Of a DNA stretch of 32,997 nucleotides, positions 7,518-16,184 are shown piece after piece. How positions within the stretch are numbered: position 1 is the stretch's first letter; every line of letters starts with the position of its first letter. The notes beneath the pieces are model-generated. The model was not told the DNA's origin, made no database searches, and worked only from the letters and a program-made list of their open reading frames with translations. The translations under genes were made by a program, and so were the position numbers. The stretch comes from Candidatus Micrarchaeota archaeon RBG_16_49_10 (GTDB lineage Archaea; Aenigmatarchaeota; Aenigmatarchaeia; CG10238-14): the NCBI GenBank assembly GCA_001784635.1, contig MFRS01000003.1:94777-127773 (forward strand), written 5' to 3'.

Positions 7518-9136
7518 TACTTTATCTCATATACAATGTTTCCATCACAGAGACCCTGAGTTAGGCACTGGTTCAAAGGTGGGCCATTCTCATATATTTT
7601 TACAAAATGAGCGGGGTTATCTTCCATGAACTGAACGAATGATATGGGGTATTTTTCCGACATGTCTTCACTCTGGCTCAGACTGAACTTTTGGATGAAT
7701 ATATGTGTAACTTTGAGCATCTTTGCGACATCTAATGTGTAGTTCAAGTCCTTGCTTAATTCTATATCGGCTACTGAGCCTACCGCTGACCTTTGGCAAT
7801 TATAAGCCGTTCTGTAGGACCAGACAGTTAGAAGTAAAGCATCTTCACTAGTGTTCTGTTTTATGAAGTTACAGGCCTGGAAAAAACTGTTACTGAAGGT
7901 TTTTACTGGTTTCAAACCTATTAGTTTCTCACTGAAATTCTTATAAGCAAAAAATCCAACGTATAAAATAACTATCAACGCCACAAACTTCATTATTGCC
8001 ATATCTTTTTCGTGAGACTTTATAAATCGATAAGCTTCGGAGAAGTAGAGGCCTGAAATCACAGCTATTATTGGCAACCAACCGAGCGTGTACCTGGAAG
8101 TGTCCTCCGCCCTTAAAGTAGAAGATGGTAGAATGAAGACAAACAATGTTAAAAAAACGGCAAATAAAATTACCTTAGCTTCGCCTTTATTACCCATAAT
8201 AAACATAATGACCCCAGCTATGAGGCCGAAAATTATCAACCAGACACTCCCATAGGCAAACATGATGTAGTTCATCAATCCAAACCTGAAAATATCAATC
8301 TCTGTCCCCTCTTCAGTGGTTCTTTTTTCGAACTCATACTTGTTTTCGAAATTATCTATGTTGCATATGTTGTTCTCGCTCACACTGTAACCCTCTCTAC
8401 ATAAAAAGTCCCCATAAACAGCATAGTTCCTTATGAAGAAAGTTGCCGTCAAAAGGAATATCATGACGCCTGCCACCAGATAGTTGTTGAATTTAAAGTC
8501 CTTCCTCTTAAAAGCAATCTCGTAAATGAAAAGGAGGCCAAAAATAGGGAAAACCGCCAACCCAGGCGCCTTTGTTAAAATGGCCAAAGAGCCAAAAATG
8601 GAGCTAATAATCCAGTATTTACTATTTTTGTCCCTTACGGCTAATATCAATGTCAGGAAAAACGCATTCAAATAGAGAGTGAATAGCATATCAACGTAAT
8701 AGAGAACAGAGTATGTTACTATAGCTGGGGCAGTGATGGTTATGATAGTTGAGAAAAATGATGTCATCTCGTCAAAAACTTTTCTTGCCAACACAAAGGT
8801 AGATATCCCGAGAACTAGCGCAACAAATGGGGTCAAAACTTTTGGCACAACGTCACTAACCCCGAATATGAAAAAGAAACTGCCCTCCAATATATTCCAA
8901 AGCGGTGGCCTGTGGAATCCCCCCCTTTCTAAATCAGACCCCACGAAAGGCACATACTCGGGAATCTCCCTTTCCTCCGCTATCCATTGGGCGAGCCTTG
9001 TATGAAAACCCTCATCACCGAAACTTATAGTTGTCCTTAACCCAAGCATGACCTCCAACACGAAGACTGCGGTCAGGATTGTCAGCACAATTATAGGCAG
9101 TGGTTTCTTGATTTCGATGGTCATTTCCTTTGTCAT
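7514..9136 (-). CDS. PMT-like membrane glycosyltransferase (GT39/GT83 type)
   Basis: A 540-residue protein with an N-terminal membrane helix (residues 13-33) followed by FGDEGFHTRLAQW, placing the conserved Asp41-Glu42 pair in the first outside loop. A second block (GFHRPPLWNILEG) and about ten further helices follow. The C-terminal 130 residues form a soluble outside domain. This is the organisation of PMT/ArnT-like enzymes that move sugars from polyprenyl phosphate donors. It is complete, unlike the truncated relative at the window start. The acceptor is unknown. It is divergent from the radical SAM gene at 9199 and convergent with the GT2 gene. ATG 9136 is used; an ATG four codons later is possible. 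Confidence 0.83.
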   Translation of the reverse strand: MTKEMTIEIKKPLPIIVLTILTAVFVLEVMLGLRTTISFGDEGFHTRLAQWIAEEREIPEYVPFVGSDLERGGFHRPPLWNILEGSFFFIFGVSDVVPKVLTPFVALVLGISTFVLARKVFDEMTSFFSTIITITAPAIVTYSVLYYVDMLFTLYLNAFFLTLILAVRDKNSKYWIISSIFGSLAILTKAPGLAVFPIFGLLFIYEIAFKRKDFKFNNYLVAGVMIFLLTATFFIRNYAVYGDFLCREGYSVSENNICNIDNFENKYEFEKRTTEEGTEIDIFRFGLMNYIMFAYGSVWLIIFGLIAGVIMFIMGNKGEAKVILFAVFLTLFVFILPSSTLRAEDTSRYTLGWLPIIAVISGLYFSEAYRFIKSHEKDMAIMKFVALIVILYVGFFAYKNFSEKLIGLKPVKTFSNSFFQACNFIKQNTSEDALLLTVWSYRTAYNCQRSAVGSVADIELSKDLNYTLDVAKMLKVTHIFIQKFSLSQSEDMSEKYPISFVQFMEDNPAHFVKIYENGPPLNQCLTQGLCDGNIVYEIKY

Positions 9137-9166
9137 AAAACACCCATCAAATATTGTTTTACATTC

Positions 9167-9186
9167 TTATTAATATTATAAATTTA
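9167..9186 (+). promoter_or_regulatory. TATA-like promoter element of radical SAM gene
   Basis: An AT-only run (TTATTAATATTATAAATTTA) lies about 15-30 bases before the ATG at 9199, with no ribosome binding site between. This is the archaeal leaderless pattern. Confidence 0.5.
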
Positions 9187-9198
9187 TTAAGTGTTTGC

Positions 9199-10653
9199 AT
9201 GAGAGTTTTGCTGATAAACCCACCCTCAAAATTCAACATAAGCAAGGACAGCCGGTGGCCGGAACACACCAAGAGCGGAACTTTATACTACCCCTTTTGG
9301 CTAGCCTATACAGCGGGTGTTTTGCTCGAGGCAAAAAAGGAAGTCATGCTAATAGACTCTATAGCCAAGAGAGACACTTTTGAGTCGGCCCTGGAAAAGG
9401 TGAAGAGATTTTCGCCGAATTTGCTGGTGGCCACAACCACAACCGGAACGCTGTACGCAGATATAAAATTTTTGGAGTCAGTTAAGAAAGAATTGAAAAA
9501 ATGTAAGACCGTTTTAGCCGGATCCCATGTTACAGCTTTGCCCGAGGAAACCCTAAAAATAAGCAATTCTATAGACTTCATTACAAGAGGGGAGTTCGAA
9601 TATACAGTTTTTGAATTATCCGAGGCATTAGAAGGCCAAAAAAATTTTGAGTCAATAAAAGGCTTGTCCTATAGAAAAGGGGGTAAAATAATAAATAATC
9701 CTGGCCGTGAACCAATTACATGTCTAGACAAGATACCGTTCGTTTCGAAAGTCTACAAGAAATTTCTGAACCCACAAGATTACCGTTATGCGCTCGCTTT
9801 GCACCCAATGACACAGATTTGGACTAGCCGTGGCTGCCCCAACATGTGCAATTTCTGCGTCTATCCGCACCAGTTCACTCTTAAAGATTTCAGGGTCAGA
9901 AGTCCCAAGAATGTCGTCGATGAGGTCGAATGGATAAGCAAGAACCTACCTGAAATCAAGGAATTTTTTTTTGAAGACGACACATTTACCATAGACCAGG
10001 AAAGAGTGCACAGGATTTGCGAAGAAATACAAAGAAGACGACTTAAAGTGACATGGTCATGCAACGTGAGGGTGAGCACAAGCTACGAAACTTTGAGGAG
10101 GATGAAGGAGGCCGGCTGCAGGATAGTCATAGTCGGCTACGAGTCAGGTGACCAGAATGTTCTGAACACAATCAAAAAAGGAACCACTTTGAAACAGGCG
10201 GAGGAGTTCACAAGGAATGCAAAAAAAGTCGGTCTCAAAATATTTGGCTGCTTCATGATTGGGCTCCAAGGTGATGATAAAGTTTCTGTAGAAAAGACCT
10301 TCAATTTTGCCAAAAAAATAAATCCTGACATGGTCTTCTTCCAGCAAGCCGTTCCGTTCCCGGGAACAGCATTCTATAACTGGGTTAAAGAAATGGGATA
10401 CTTGAATGCTAAAGACTGGGACGAATGGATAGATGACAACGGCCAGCTCAGATGCTTAGTCGACTATCCGGATTTGCCTGCCGCTGAAATTAAAAAACTG
10501 AGAGACAGCTTTATGCTCAGGTTTTACCTTTCACCGAAGCATGCATTTCAGCTTTTGAGGAACAACATAAACTCGGCCTCCGAAATCGCTAGGATAATGA
10601 CATACTCCAAGGAATACCTTTTATACTTATTAAAATCCAGGAAATCTAAATAA
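9199..10653 (+). CDS. B12-binding-type radical SAM protein
   Basis: A 484-residue protein starting MRVLLINPPSKF, the usual first strand of B12-binding radical SAM proteins. A longer frame from 9154 adds an unlikely hydrophobic leader and would include the TATA-like region. The AGSHVTALPEETL block belongs to the B12-type domain; there is no DxHxxG. The radical SAM motif is SRGCPNMCNFC, with Cys213, Cys217 and Cys220. It is clearly related to the protein at 2530 (RVRSPKNVVDEVEW, FFFEDDTF, VPFPGTAFY). The neighbouring genes are glycosyltransferases, and a GT2 gene follows after 6 bp. Modification of a glycan or its lipid carrier is the likely setting; the reaction is not determinable. Confidence 0.84.
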   Translation: MRVLLINPPSKFNISKDSRWPEHTKSGTLYYPFWLAYTAGVLLEAKKEVMLIDSIAKRDTFESALEKVKRFSPNLLVATTTTGTLYADIKFLESVKKELKKCKTVLAGSHVTALPEETLKISNSIDFITRGEFEYTVFELSEALEGQKNFESIKGLSYRKGGKIINNPGREPITCLDKIPFVSKVYKKFLNPQDYRYALALHPMTQIWTSRGCPNMCNFCVYPHQFTLKDFRVRSPKNVVDEVEWISKNLPEIKEFFFEDDTFTIDQERVHRICEEIQRRRLKVTWSCNVRVSTSYETLRRMKEAGCRIVIVGYESGDQNVLNTIKKGTTLKQAEEFTRNAKKVGLKIFGCFMIGLQGDDKVSVEKTFNFAKKINPDMVFFQQAVPFPGTAFYNWVKEMGYLNAKDWDEWIDDNGQLRCLVDYPDLPAAEIKKLRDSFMLRFYLSPKHAFQLLRNNINSASEIARIMTYSKEYLLYLLKSRKSK

Positions 10654-10659
10654 TATTGA

Positions 10660-11679
10660 ATGCAGAAAAGGCCTTCTGTAACGATATTTGTTTCTGTCAA
10701 GAATGCAGAGTGGATTATAAAGGAATGTGTCGATTCACTGATAGATCAGAGCTACCCAAACAAGGAAATCTACATAATAGACAACATGTCAACGGACAGG
10801 ACATTTGAAATTCTGAAAACCTACGGTAAAAAAATAAAGTTGGAAAGGGTGGCTGGCTGGGTACCTAAGGTCCACAATCACGCCCTAAAAAAAATCAAGA
10901 CCGATTTCATAGCCTATACCGACGCAGACTGTGTCGCCGAAAAGGACTGGATTGAGAAACTGATGACAGGTTTCACATCGGATAATATTGTTGGAGTGGC
11001 TGGCTATGCGGGTACACCAAGATCCGTAAACAAGCTTCAAAAACTGATTGGCAAAGAGCTGGAATCCAGGTGGAAGAAGTTTCCGGAATTCATAACGAGG
11101 GCCCCGACAATCAACCTTTGCGTAAGGAGTGAAACGGCCAAAAAAGTCAAGTTTGACGAGAAGTTTTTCTGGGCTTGGGAGACGGACTTTGGCTACAGAA
11201 TGAGCAAGCTCGGTAAAATAAGGTATCTTCCCGGGGCTGTCGTCTACCATTATCACAGGGCCACCTTCAAAGGTTTTTTCAAACAACAACTGAACAACGC
11301 CAAAATCCAACCATTTTTGTGGAAGAAGCATTGGAGGAAGATAGTGGGAGACCATATTTCAACATCAAAAATGGGCCTTTCCTTGCTGATTGCGTATATA
11401 ACAGTTCTCTCATTACTCTTAGGCATTTTTTTCCCTAACTTATTGTTTTTTTCCGGCATTTTTTTCGTAGCTTTCATGGCTATTCTAATCATCGACGTGG
11501 CCAAGATGAAACCCTCCGCAGAAGACGCTCCGCTTTTACTCTATATCTTCATTGTACGGACAGCCGCCTGGATGATAGGAATACCGATAGGAATGCTATA
11601 TTTCCTTGGGATAATCAAAAAAGTCTCGGTTTCTGGCTACGGGAAGGGCGACAGCAAGAAATTTAAATATTCTTATTAA
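10660..11679 (+). CDS. GT2 family glycosyltransferase
   Basis: A 339-residue GT-A fold protein. The N-terminus SVTIFVSVKNAEWIIKE gives the first strand, YIIDNMSTDRT the nucleotide-binding block, and AYTDADC an intact DxD metal site. WAWETDFGYRM is the later acidic catalytic segment. Two or three membrane helices follow at about residues 240-325. The enzyme probably adds a sugar to a lipid-linked glycan at the inner membrane face. It starts 6 bp after the radical SAM gene, so the two are likely cotranscribed. The next gene, for L15e, has its own TATA box, so the glycan block ends here. Confidence 0.87.
   Translation: MQKRPSVTIFVSVKNAEWIIKECVDSLIDQSYPNKEIYIIDNMSTDRTFEILKTYGKKIKLERVAGWVPKVHNHALKKIKTDFIAYTDADCVAEKDWIEKLMTGFTSDNIVGVAGYAGTPRSVNKLQKLIGKELESRWKKFPEFITRAPTINLCVRSETAKKVKFDEKFFWAWETDFGYRMSKLGKIRYLPGAVVYHYHRATFKGFFKQQLNNAKIQPFLWKKHWRKIVGDHISTSKMGLSLLIAYITVLSLLLGIFFPNLLFFSGIFFVAFMAILIIDVAKMKPSAEDAPLLLYIFIVRTAAWMIGIPIGMLYFLGIIKKVSVSGYGKGDSKKFKYSY
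11662..11670 (+). promoter_or_regulatory. TATA box for ribosomal protein L15e gene
   Basis: TTTAAATAT lies about 38 bases before the ATG at 11704, overlapping the 3' end of the GT2 gene. Transcription would start near 11692, giving a leader of about 10-15 bases. Confidence 0.55.
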
Positions 11680-11703
11680 AGACATTATGTTGAGTTGGTA
11701 ACA

Positions 11704-12228
11704 ATGGCCAAAGGGGCGTATCATTTCATCGGGGAAGCTTGGAAAAACCCAAAAAAAAAGCTGAAGAAGCTGTACAGGGAAAAGCTAATATCGCTGAGAG
11801 CTGGAGAGGGCTTCGAGAAAATCCCTAAACCAACCAGACTGGATAAAGCCAGGGCTTTGGGTTATAAAGCCAAAAAAGGGTTCTCGGTCGTCAGAGCGAG
11901 GATTAAGAGAGGTGGGAGGAGGAGACCACTTTTTGGCAGGAAGGGCAGAAAACCTTCAAAAATGGGTCTTGTAGGCTTCACGCATTCAATGCCCAGGCAA
12001 TCGATAGCGGAAGAAAGGGCCAATTCTAAGTACCCCAACCTTGAAGTTTTGGGAAGCTATAAAATTGGGGAAGACGGCCAGCATGAATGGTTCGAGATTA
12101 TATTGGTGGACCCCAGTGCCGGCGAAATCAAGAAGGACAAAAACCTGGGCTGGATTTCCGAGAACAAACATAGGAGAAGAGTATATAGGGGCCTCACTAC
12201 GTCAACCAGGAAAAGCAGAAACCTTTGA
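11704..12228 (+). CDS. rpl15e: 50S ribosomal protein L15e
   Basis: A 174-residue, strongly basic protein. It begins MAKGAYHFIGEAWKNP and has the L15e sequence pattern throughout (RLDKARALGYKAKKGFSVVR, then RRPLFGRKGRKPSKMG, then SYKIGEDGQHEWFEIILVD). It is slightly shorter than the roughly 190 residues common in the family, with a short C-terminal tail. L15e is a eukaryote/archaea-type large-subunit protein. The ATG at 11704 is chosen over an in-frame TTG at 11695 because the family begins MA. It lies just upstream of the RNase P/proteasome/exosome run. Confidence 0.93.
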   Translation: MAKGAYHFIGEAWKNPKKKLKKLYREKLISLRAGEGFEKIPKPTRLDKARALGYKAKKGFSVVRARIKRGGRRRPLFGRKGRKPSKMGLVGFTHSMPRQSIAEERANSKYPNLEVLGSYKIGEDGQHEWFEIILVDPSAGEIKKDKNLGWISENKHRRRVYRGLTTSTRKSRNL

Positions 12229-12248
12229 CGGTTTTCCTTGAAAACTGG

Positions 12249-12258
12249 TTTATTAAAT
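12249..12258 (+). promoter_or_regulatory. TATA-like element before RNase P component 3
   Basis: TTTATTAAAT lies in the 77-base gap after the L15e gene, about 50 bases before the Rpp30 ATG. The predicted leader of about 25 bases contains the ribosome site GGTGA at 12297. Confidence 0.5.
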
Positions 12259-12305
12259 CTGCTTACAAAATTAATTTAGGTTCGCTTTTGTTTTGCGGTG
12301 AAGTC

Positions 12306-13010
12306 ATGAAGTGCTTTGATTTGCATGTTTCCCCGGCCTTCTCTGAGGGCAGGAGTTCTCCGGAGCAGATAATTGAAAGGGCAAGGCTCCTCGGTTTCTC
12401 CGGGATTTGCCTCGTCGATGGGATTAAAAACTACAAACCCCACAGAGAGATAAAAAGTTCTTTCGATACTAAAAAATTCGGAATTTTCATAGGGTTCGAG
12501 GCCACAAAGGCTAGCGACCTTGACAGGCTTGTGGGAAAAAGGAGGGAGTTCGATATCCTTATAGTGAAGGGCGGCGACCTTAAAATAAACAGGAGAGCCG
12601 TTGAAACGCCAGAGGTCGACATACTCTCCATCCCAGAGTACGAGAGGATAGACAGCGGATTCAACCACATAATGGCCAAATTGGCCAAGACGAACCAGGT
12701 CGCTCTGGAGATTAACTTCAGGGAGGCCTTGAATTCCCATAAATCGACAAGGTCCCACATAATGCAAAAAATGGCCCTAAACATGATGTTGGCGAAAAAA
12801 TTCAGAGTGCCAGTCATAACGACTTCCGGGGCATTCTCCCACTTACAGCTGAAGGACCCGTACATTTTGAGCTCTTTTGGCGTTTTGCTGGGCTTGACCC
12901 CCGAAGAATCAAGGGCCGCCATATCCAAAACACCTGAGGACATAATAACTGTGTCCAAGGAAAAGCAGGCAGAGGAATGGATAATGCTAGGGGTGAAGGT
13001 GGTGAAATGA
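12306..13010 (+). CDS. rnp3: Ribonuclease P protein component 3 (Rpp30)
   Basis: A 234-residue protein of the RNase P p30 family, which adopts a TIM-barrel (PHP-like) fold. Supporting segments are the N-terminal FDLHVSP, the RARLLGFSGICLVDG block, the ALEINFRE strand and the late VPVITTSGAFS strand. It binds the catalytic RNA as a Pop5-Rpp30 heterodimer and helps mature tRNA 5' ends. The ATG at 12306 is preferred over a start at 12225 because GGTGA precedes it and the family begins just before FDLH. Its stop overlaps the Pop5 start (ATGA), so the two subunits are translationally coupled. Confidence 0.9.
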   Translation: MKCFDLHVSPAFSEGRSSPEQIIERARLLGFSGICLVDGIKNYKPHREIKSSFDTKKFGIFIGFEATKASDLDRLVGKRREFDILIVKGGDLKINRRAVETPEVDILSIPEYERIDSGFNHIMAKLAKTNQVALEINFREALNSHKSTRSHIMQKMALNMMLAKKFRVPVITTSGAFSHLQLKDPYILSSFGVLLGLTPEESRAAISKTPEDIITVSKEKQAEEWIMLGVKVVK

Positions 13011-13375
13011 AAGGCCTGAAAAATTTACCGCTGTCTTTGAGGGAGAGGAAGAGGTACATAGCCTTCAAAATAATACCCGAAGAGGGGGAGGACTTCACAT
13101 ATTCGGACTTGCAGGCTGGCATTTGGAACACCCTGCTCGACTTTTTAGGGGAATATGGGGTTTCCAGAACATCCTTTTGGCTAATGAAGGACTGCTGGGA
13201 TGAGGGCCAAAAGATGGGTATTTTAAGATGCAACCACAAATCAATAGATGTCGTCCTTACATCCCTGGGTATGATAGACAGGCTGGGCGACAACCGTATA
13301 ACATTTAAAATTCTAAATATAACAGGTACTATAAATAGTATCAAGAAAAAAAATTATTGTTCATTCAAGGGGTGA
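13007..13375 (+). CDS. rnp2: Ribonuclease P protein component 2 (Pop5)
   Basis: A 122-residue protein of the Pop5/Rpp14 family: LPLSLRERKRYIAFKI at the N-terminus, the DLQAGIWNTLLDFLGEYG helix, and IGMIDRLGDN-type spacing near the end (GMIDRLGDNRITFKIL). It pairs with Rpp30 to activate RNase P RNA. The start overlaps the Rpp30 stop as ATGA, with GGTGA six bases before; a start at 12977 would add residues read from within Rpp30. The last 50 bases are AT-rich and hold a promoter-like palindrome for psmA, whose start follows after 4 bases. Confidence 0.88.
   Translation: MKGLKNLPLSLRERKRYIAFKIIPEEGEDFTYSDLQAGIWNTLLDFLGEYGVSRTSFWLMKDCWDEGQKMGILRCNHKSIDVVLTSLGMIDRLGDNRITFKILNITGTINSIKKKNYCSFKG
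13327..13340 (+). promoter_or_regulatory. TATA-containing palindrome upstream of psmA
   Basis: TACTATAAATAGTA is a perfect inverted repeat (6-base arms, 2-base centre) that includes a good TATA box. It lies about 45 bases before the psmA ATG, inside the end of pop5. It may give the proteasome gene its own promoter within the operon. Confidence 0.45.
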
Positions 13376-13379
13376 TTAT

Positions 13380-14090
13380 ATGACAAGTTTGTTGCCGGAA
13401 ACAATGGGTTATGACAGGACTATTGCGGTATTTTCGCCTGACGGCAGGCTTTTCCAGGTGGAGTACGCCAAGGAAGCTGTTAAAAAAGGCACCACTTCTG
13501 TCGGAATGGTCTTCAAGGACGGGGTTATTTTGGCGACCGCCAAGCAGCTTTTGCCGCTCTCCGTTCCGGGAAGCACCGAAAAATTGTTCAAGATTGACGA
13601 TCATATAGGTGCGGTTGCCGCTGGTCTGCTCGCAGACTCAAGGATATTGGTGGAGCAGCTGAGGGTCAGGGCTCAGATGAACAAAATAACATACGAGGAA
13701 GACATAGACGTCTGGAACCTTGCGAAGTCGCTTGGCGACAGGATGCAATTTTCCACGCTTTACGCTGGCTTGAGGCCTTTTGGAGTCTCTTTTCTTGTAG
13801 GGGGTTGTGACGCAATGGGACCGAAGCTGATTGAGGCGGACCCTTCAGGCATGCTTTATGAGTGGAAGGCCTACACCATAGGCCGTGGGGCAGAGATAGC
13901 TAACAAGGTTTTCGAGGAGAAATATAGTGATGATATATCTGAAAAGGAGGCTCTGAAACTTGTGATAGACGCGATAAAGAAATCGGAAAAGATACAGAAC
14001 CTTTCGAAGGCCCTTGACATAGCGGTAATCAGAAAACAAGACAAAAAAATCGACTTCCTCTCCGAAGAAGATATAAAGAAGCTTTTGTGA
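13380..14090 (+). CDS. psmA: Proteasome subunit alpha
   Basis: A 236-residue archaeal 20S proteasome alpha subunit. The N-terminal signature is MGYDRTIAVFSPDGRLFQVE followed by YAKEAVKKG, the alpha-subunit gate and H0 helix. The core matches the Ntn fold with GLLADSRILVEQLR and GVSFLVGGCD; alpha subunits lack the catalytic N-terminal Thr. Seven copies form each outer ring, which gates substrate entry. GGGGTGAT precedes the ATG. It lies 4 bp after pop5 and just before the SBDS gene, the conserved archaeal order linking proteasome, ribosome maturation and exosome genes. No beta subunit is in this window. Confidence 0.95.
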   Translation: MTSLLPETMGYDRTIAVFSPDGRLFQVEYAKEAVKKGTTSVGMVFKDGVILATAKQLLPLSVPGSTEKLFKIDDHIGAVAAGLLADSRILVEQLRVRAQMNKITYEEDIDVWNLAKSLGDRMQFSTLYAGLRPFGVSFLVGGCDAMGPKLIEADPSGMLYEWKAYTIGRGAEIANKVFEEKYSDDISEKEALKLVIDAIKKSEKIQNLSKALDIAVIRKQDKKIDFLSEEDIKKLL

Positions 14091-14095
14091 ATTTT

Positions 14096-14809
14096 ATGGT
14101 AAGCATAGAGGACTCTACTGTAATTAGGCTTAGAAAGGCGGAAAACAGGTTTGAAATCCTAGTAGACCCTGACAAGGCCTTTGAGTTCAAGAGGGGACAG
14201 AAAATCAACATCGAGGAGGCCTTGGCATACCCGTCTGTTTACAAGGATGCCAGGAAAGGCGATGTGGTCCCTCGCGAAGCTTTGCAAGTAGCCTTTGGGA
14301 CTACGGACGTCTTCAAAATAGCGAGGAAAATATTGACTGAAGGGGATTTCCAGTTCACCACAGAGCAGAGGAGGACCCTGATGCACGAAAAGACGAGGGA
14401 GATAGCCGATATAATATCTAAAAGGTCGATAAACCCCCAGACAAACACACCACACCCTCCTGACAGGATATTGAACGCGATGGAGCAGACCGGCGCCCGG
14501 GTTGACCCTTTCGTTGACGCGAATCTCCAGGTGGGCGAAATAGTTAAAAGTATTAAACCCTTAATTCCAATAAGAATCGAAAGCTTGGTAATCCAGCTAG
14601 TAGTCCCTGCGAAGTTTGCGGGGAAGGCTTACTCTGCCTTGAAGCAGAATTTCGAAAATTCGGAGGAAAAATGGTTGAACGATGGGTCTTTGCAGCTGGC
14701 ACTAACGATTCCTGCGGGCTTGGAGACGGAGTTGCTGCAAAAGGTCGGAGACCTTACGAAGGGAGATTTTAGCTCTAAAATAATAAAAAGGATGGGATTT
14801 GATGAATAA
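14096..14809 (+). CDS. Ribosome maturation protein SBDS (Sdo1 homolog)
   Basis: A 237-residue SBDS-family protein. The N-terminal FYSH domain is visible as RFEILVDPDKAFEFKRG and YKDARKGDVV, the middle helical domain as RRTLMHEKTREIADIIS with INPQTNTPHPPDRI, and a C-terminal ferredoxin-like domain follows. In eukaryotes SBDS with EFL1 releases the anti-association factor eIF6 from the 60S subunit; the archaeal protein is thought to act in large-subunit maturation. The ATG at 14096 matches the family start (MVS); a GTG at 14087 overlapping the psmA stop is the alternative. The end overlaps the Rrp4 start. Confidence 0.92.
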   Translation: MVSIEDSTVIRLRKAENRFEILVDPDKAFEFKRGQKINIEEALAYPSVYKDARKGDVVPREALQVAFGTTDVFKIARKILTEGDFQFTTEQRRTLMHEKTREIADIISKRSINPQTNTPHPPDRILNAMEQTGARVDPFVDANLQVGEIVKSIKPLIPIRIESLVIQLVVPAKFAGKAYSALKQNFENSEEKWLNDGSLQLALTIPAGLETELLQKVGDLTKGDFSSKIIKRMGFDE

Positions 14810-15461
14810 AACAAGAGAAATTGTGATTCCGGGAGAGAAAATAGACAACGCCAAGAGCGTGAAGGCCGGCTATGGGACTTATGAGGAAGACGGGAAGATA
14901 TTCTCAAAGTTCGTGGGTATACCCAAGAAGTCGGGGGACTTCATCTCGGTGATCCCGCTTTCTGGCGTTTATTTGCCAGCCATAAACGACAAAATAATAG
15001 CCATAGTCAAGGATGTGGAGAAATTTGGTTGGATACTCGACATAAACTCGCCATGGAACGGGTTTTTGTCCCTTTCCGAAGGGGTTGACGACTATGTCGA
15101 TTTGAAGAAGGTGGATTTAAAGAGGTACTTCAACAAGGATGACATAATATATACCCAGGTTAAGGAGGTCAGGAATGGCGGGGATGTCCAAATGACCATG
15201 AAGACCAGCATCGCCAGGAAGCTGAAGGGTGGCGTCCTGATAAAGATAACGCCAAGCAAGGTCCCAAGGCTGATTGGCAAGGAAGGGAGCATGGTCAACA
15301 TGATAAAGGAAAAGACCAACACTGTGATTTGCGTGGGGCAAAATGGTATCGTCTGGGTTTCAGGCGAGAACATCAAGAAGGCGATTAAAGCGATTAGGAC
15401 TATCGACGAAAAGTCCCACATGTTTGGCTTGACCGACGAGATATCGAACTTATTGAGCTGA
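14802..15461 (+). CDS. rrp4: Exosome complex RNA-binding protein Rrp4
   Basis: A 219-residue cap subunit of the archaeal exosome. The N-terminal domain (IVIPGEKID, then GYGTYEEDGKIFSKFVG) is followed by an S1 domain at about residues 58-130 (FGWILDINSPWNGFLSLSE) and a KH domain at about 140-205 (ITPSKVPRLIGKEGSMVNMI, with the GxxG loop altered to GKEG). It binds RNA and feeds it into the Rrp41-Rrp42 ring. The ATG at 14802 overlaps the end of the SBDS gene by 8 bases; GGGA lies just upstream. Csl4, the alternative cap subunit, is not in this window. Confidence 0.93.
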   Translation: MNKTREIVIPGEKIDNAKSVKAGYGTYEEDGKIFSKFVGIPKKSGDFISVIPLSGVYLPAINDKIIAIVKDVEKFGWILDINSPWNGFLSLSEGVDDYVDLKKVDLKRYFNKDDIIYTQVKEVRNGGDVQMTMKTSIARKLKGGVLIKITPSKVPRLIGKEGSMVNMIKEKTNTVICVGQNGIVWVSGENIKKAIKAIRTIDEKSHMFGLTDEISNLLS

Positions 15462-15466
15462 TTTGT

Positions 15467-16180
15467 ATGGGGAAAACAGAGCAAAAAATGATTGCAAACG
15501 GGAAAAGGTTGGATGGCAGAGGCCCTCTTGACCTTAGGGAAATAGAGATGAAGGTCGGCGTCATACCTAACGCCAACGGCTCTTCTTATGTAAGGTTTGG
15601 GAAAACGGCTGTTATAGCTGGTGTCTACGGCCCAAGGCCGCTGTTCCCAAGGTTCCTCAGGGAATCGGACACGGGGATTCTGAAGGTCAGATACAACATG
15701 ATTCCGTTCTCTGTGGATGACAGAAAAAGGCCGGGGCCGTCCAGAAGGGAGACCGAGATATCAAAGGTCATAAGGATGGCTTTCGAGGGCAACCTATTCC
15801 TCAAGAACTACCCACAGACCGGAGTGAACCTTTATCTGGAGGTCATCGAGGCCGATGGATCCACAAGAGTGACTAGCATAAACGCGGCTTCCTTGGCCTT
15901 GGCGGATGCCGGTGTCCCTATGCGCGACTTCGTGGTGGGACTATCAGGGGGCAAGATTGATGGTACTTTGATTCTTGACTTGAATGGGCTTGAGGACAAC
16001 AACTCAGACGCCGACATGCCAATGGCGGTGCTGCCCACAAAGAAGGAGGTCACGCTGCTGCAGATGGACGGTAGGATGAACCCAGAGGAGCTTAAGGATT
16101 TGATAAAGCATGTGATTGACGCTTCCGGGGCCATCTATGAAAAGCAGGCAGAGGCGTTGAGGAAAAAGTATATAGAGTGA
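15467..16180 (+). CDS. rrp41: Exosome complex exonuclease Rrp41
   Basis: A 237-residue RNase PH-fold catalytic subunit. NGKRLDGRGPLDLREIEMKV is the family start. The phosphate/RNA site RPGPSRRE lies at about residues 88-95, and NNSDADMPMAV carries the catalytic Asp181 and Asp183. It degrades RNA 3' to 5' phosphorolytically, active in a hexamer with Rrp42. It starts 5 bp after rrp4 and ends 4 bp before rrp42, as in the archaeal exosome operon. All expected catalytic residues are present, so the exosome should be active. Confidence 0.95.
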   Translation: MGKTEQKMIANGKRLDGRGPLDLREIEMKVGVIPNANGSSYVRFGKTAVIAGVYGPRPLFPRFLRESDTGILKVRYNMIPFSVDDRKRPGPSRRETEISKVIRMAFEGNLFLKNYPQTGVNLYLEVIEADGSTRVTSINAASLALADAGVPMRDFVVGLSGGKIDGTLILDLNGLEDNNSDADMPMAVLPTKKEVTLLQMDGRMNPEELKDLIKHVIDASGAIYEKQAEALRKKYIE

Positions 16181-16184
16181 TTTT

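Noticed and set aside
11986-12171. Small minus-strand frame inside the L15e gene
   Set aside because: Antisense shadow without a start signal or recognisable features.
12225-12305. N-terminal extension of Rpp30
   Set aside because: It is not family-like and would include the promoter region; GGTGA precedes the ATG at 12306.
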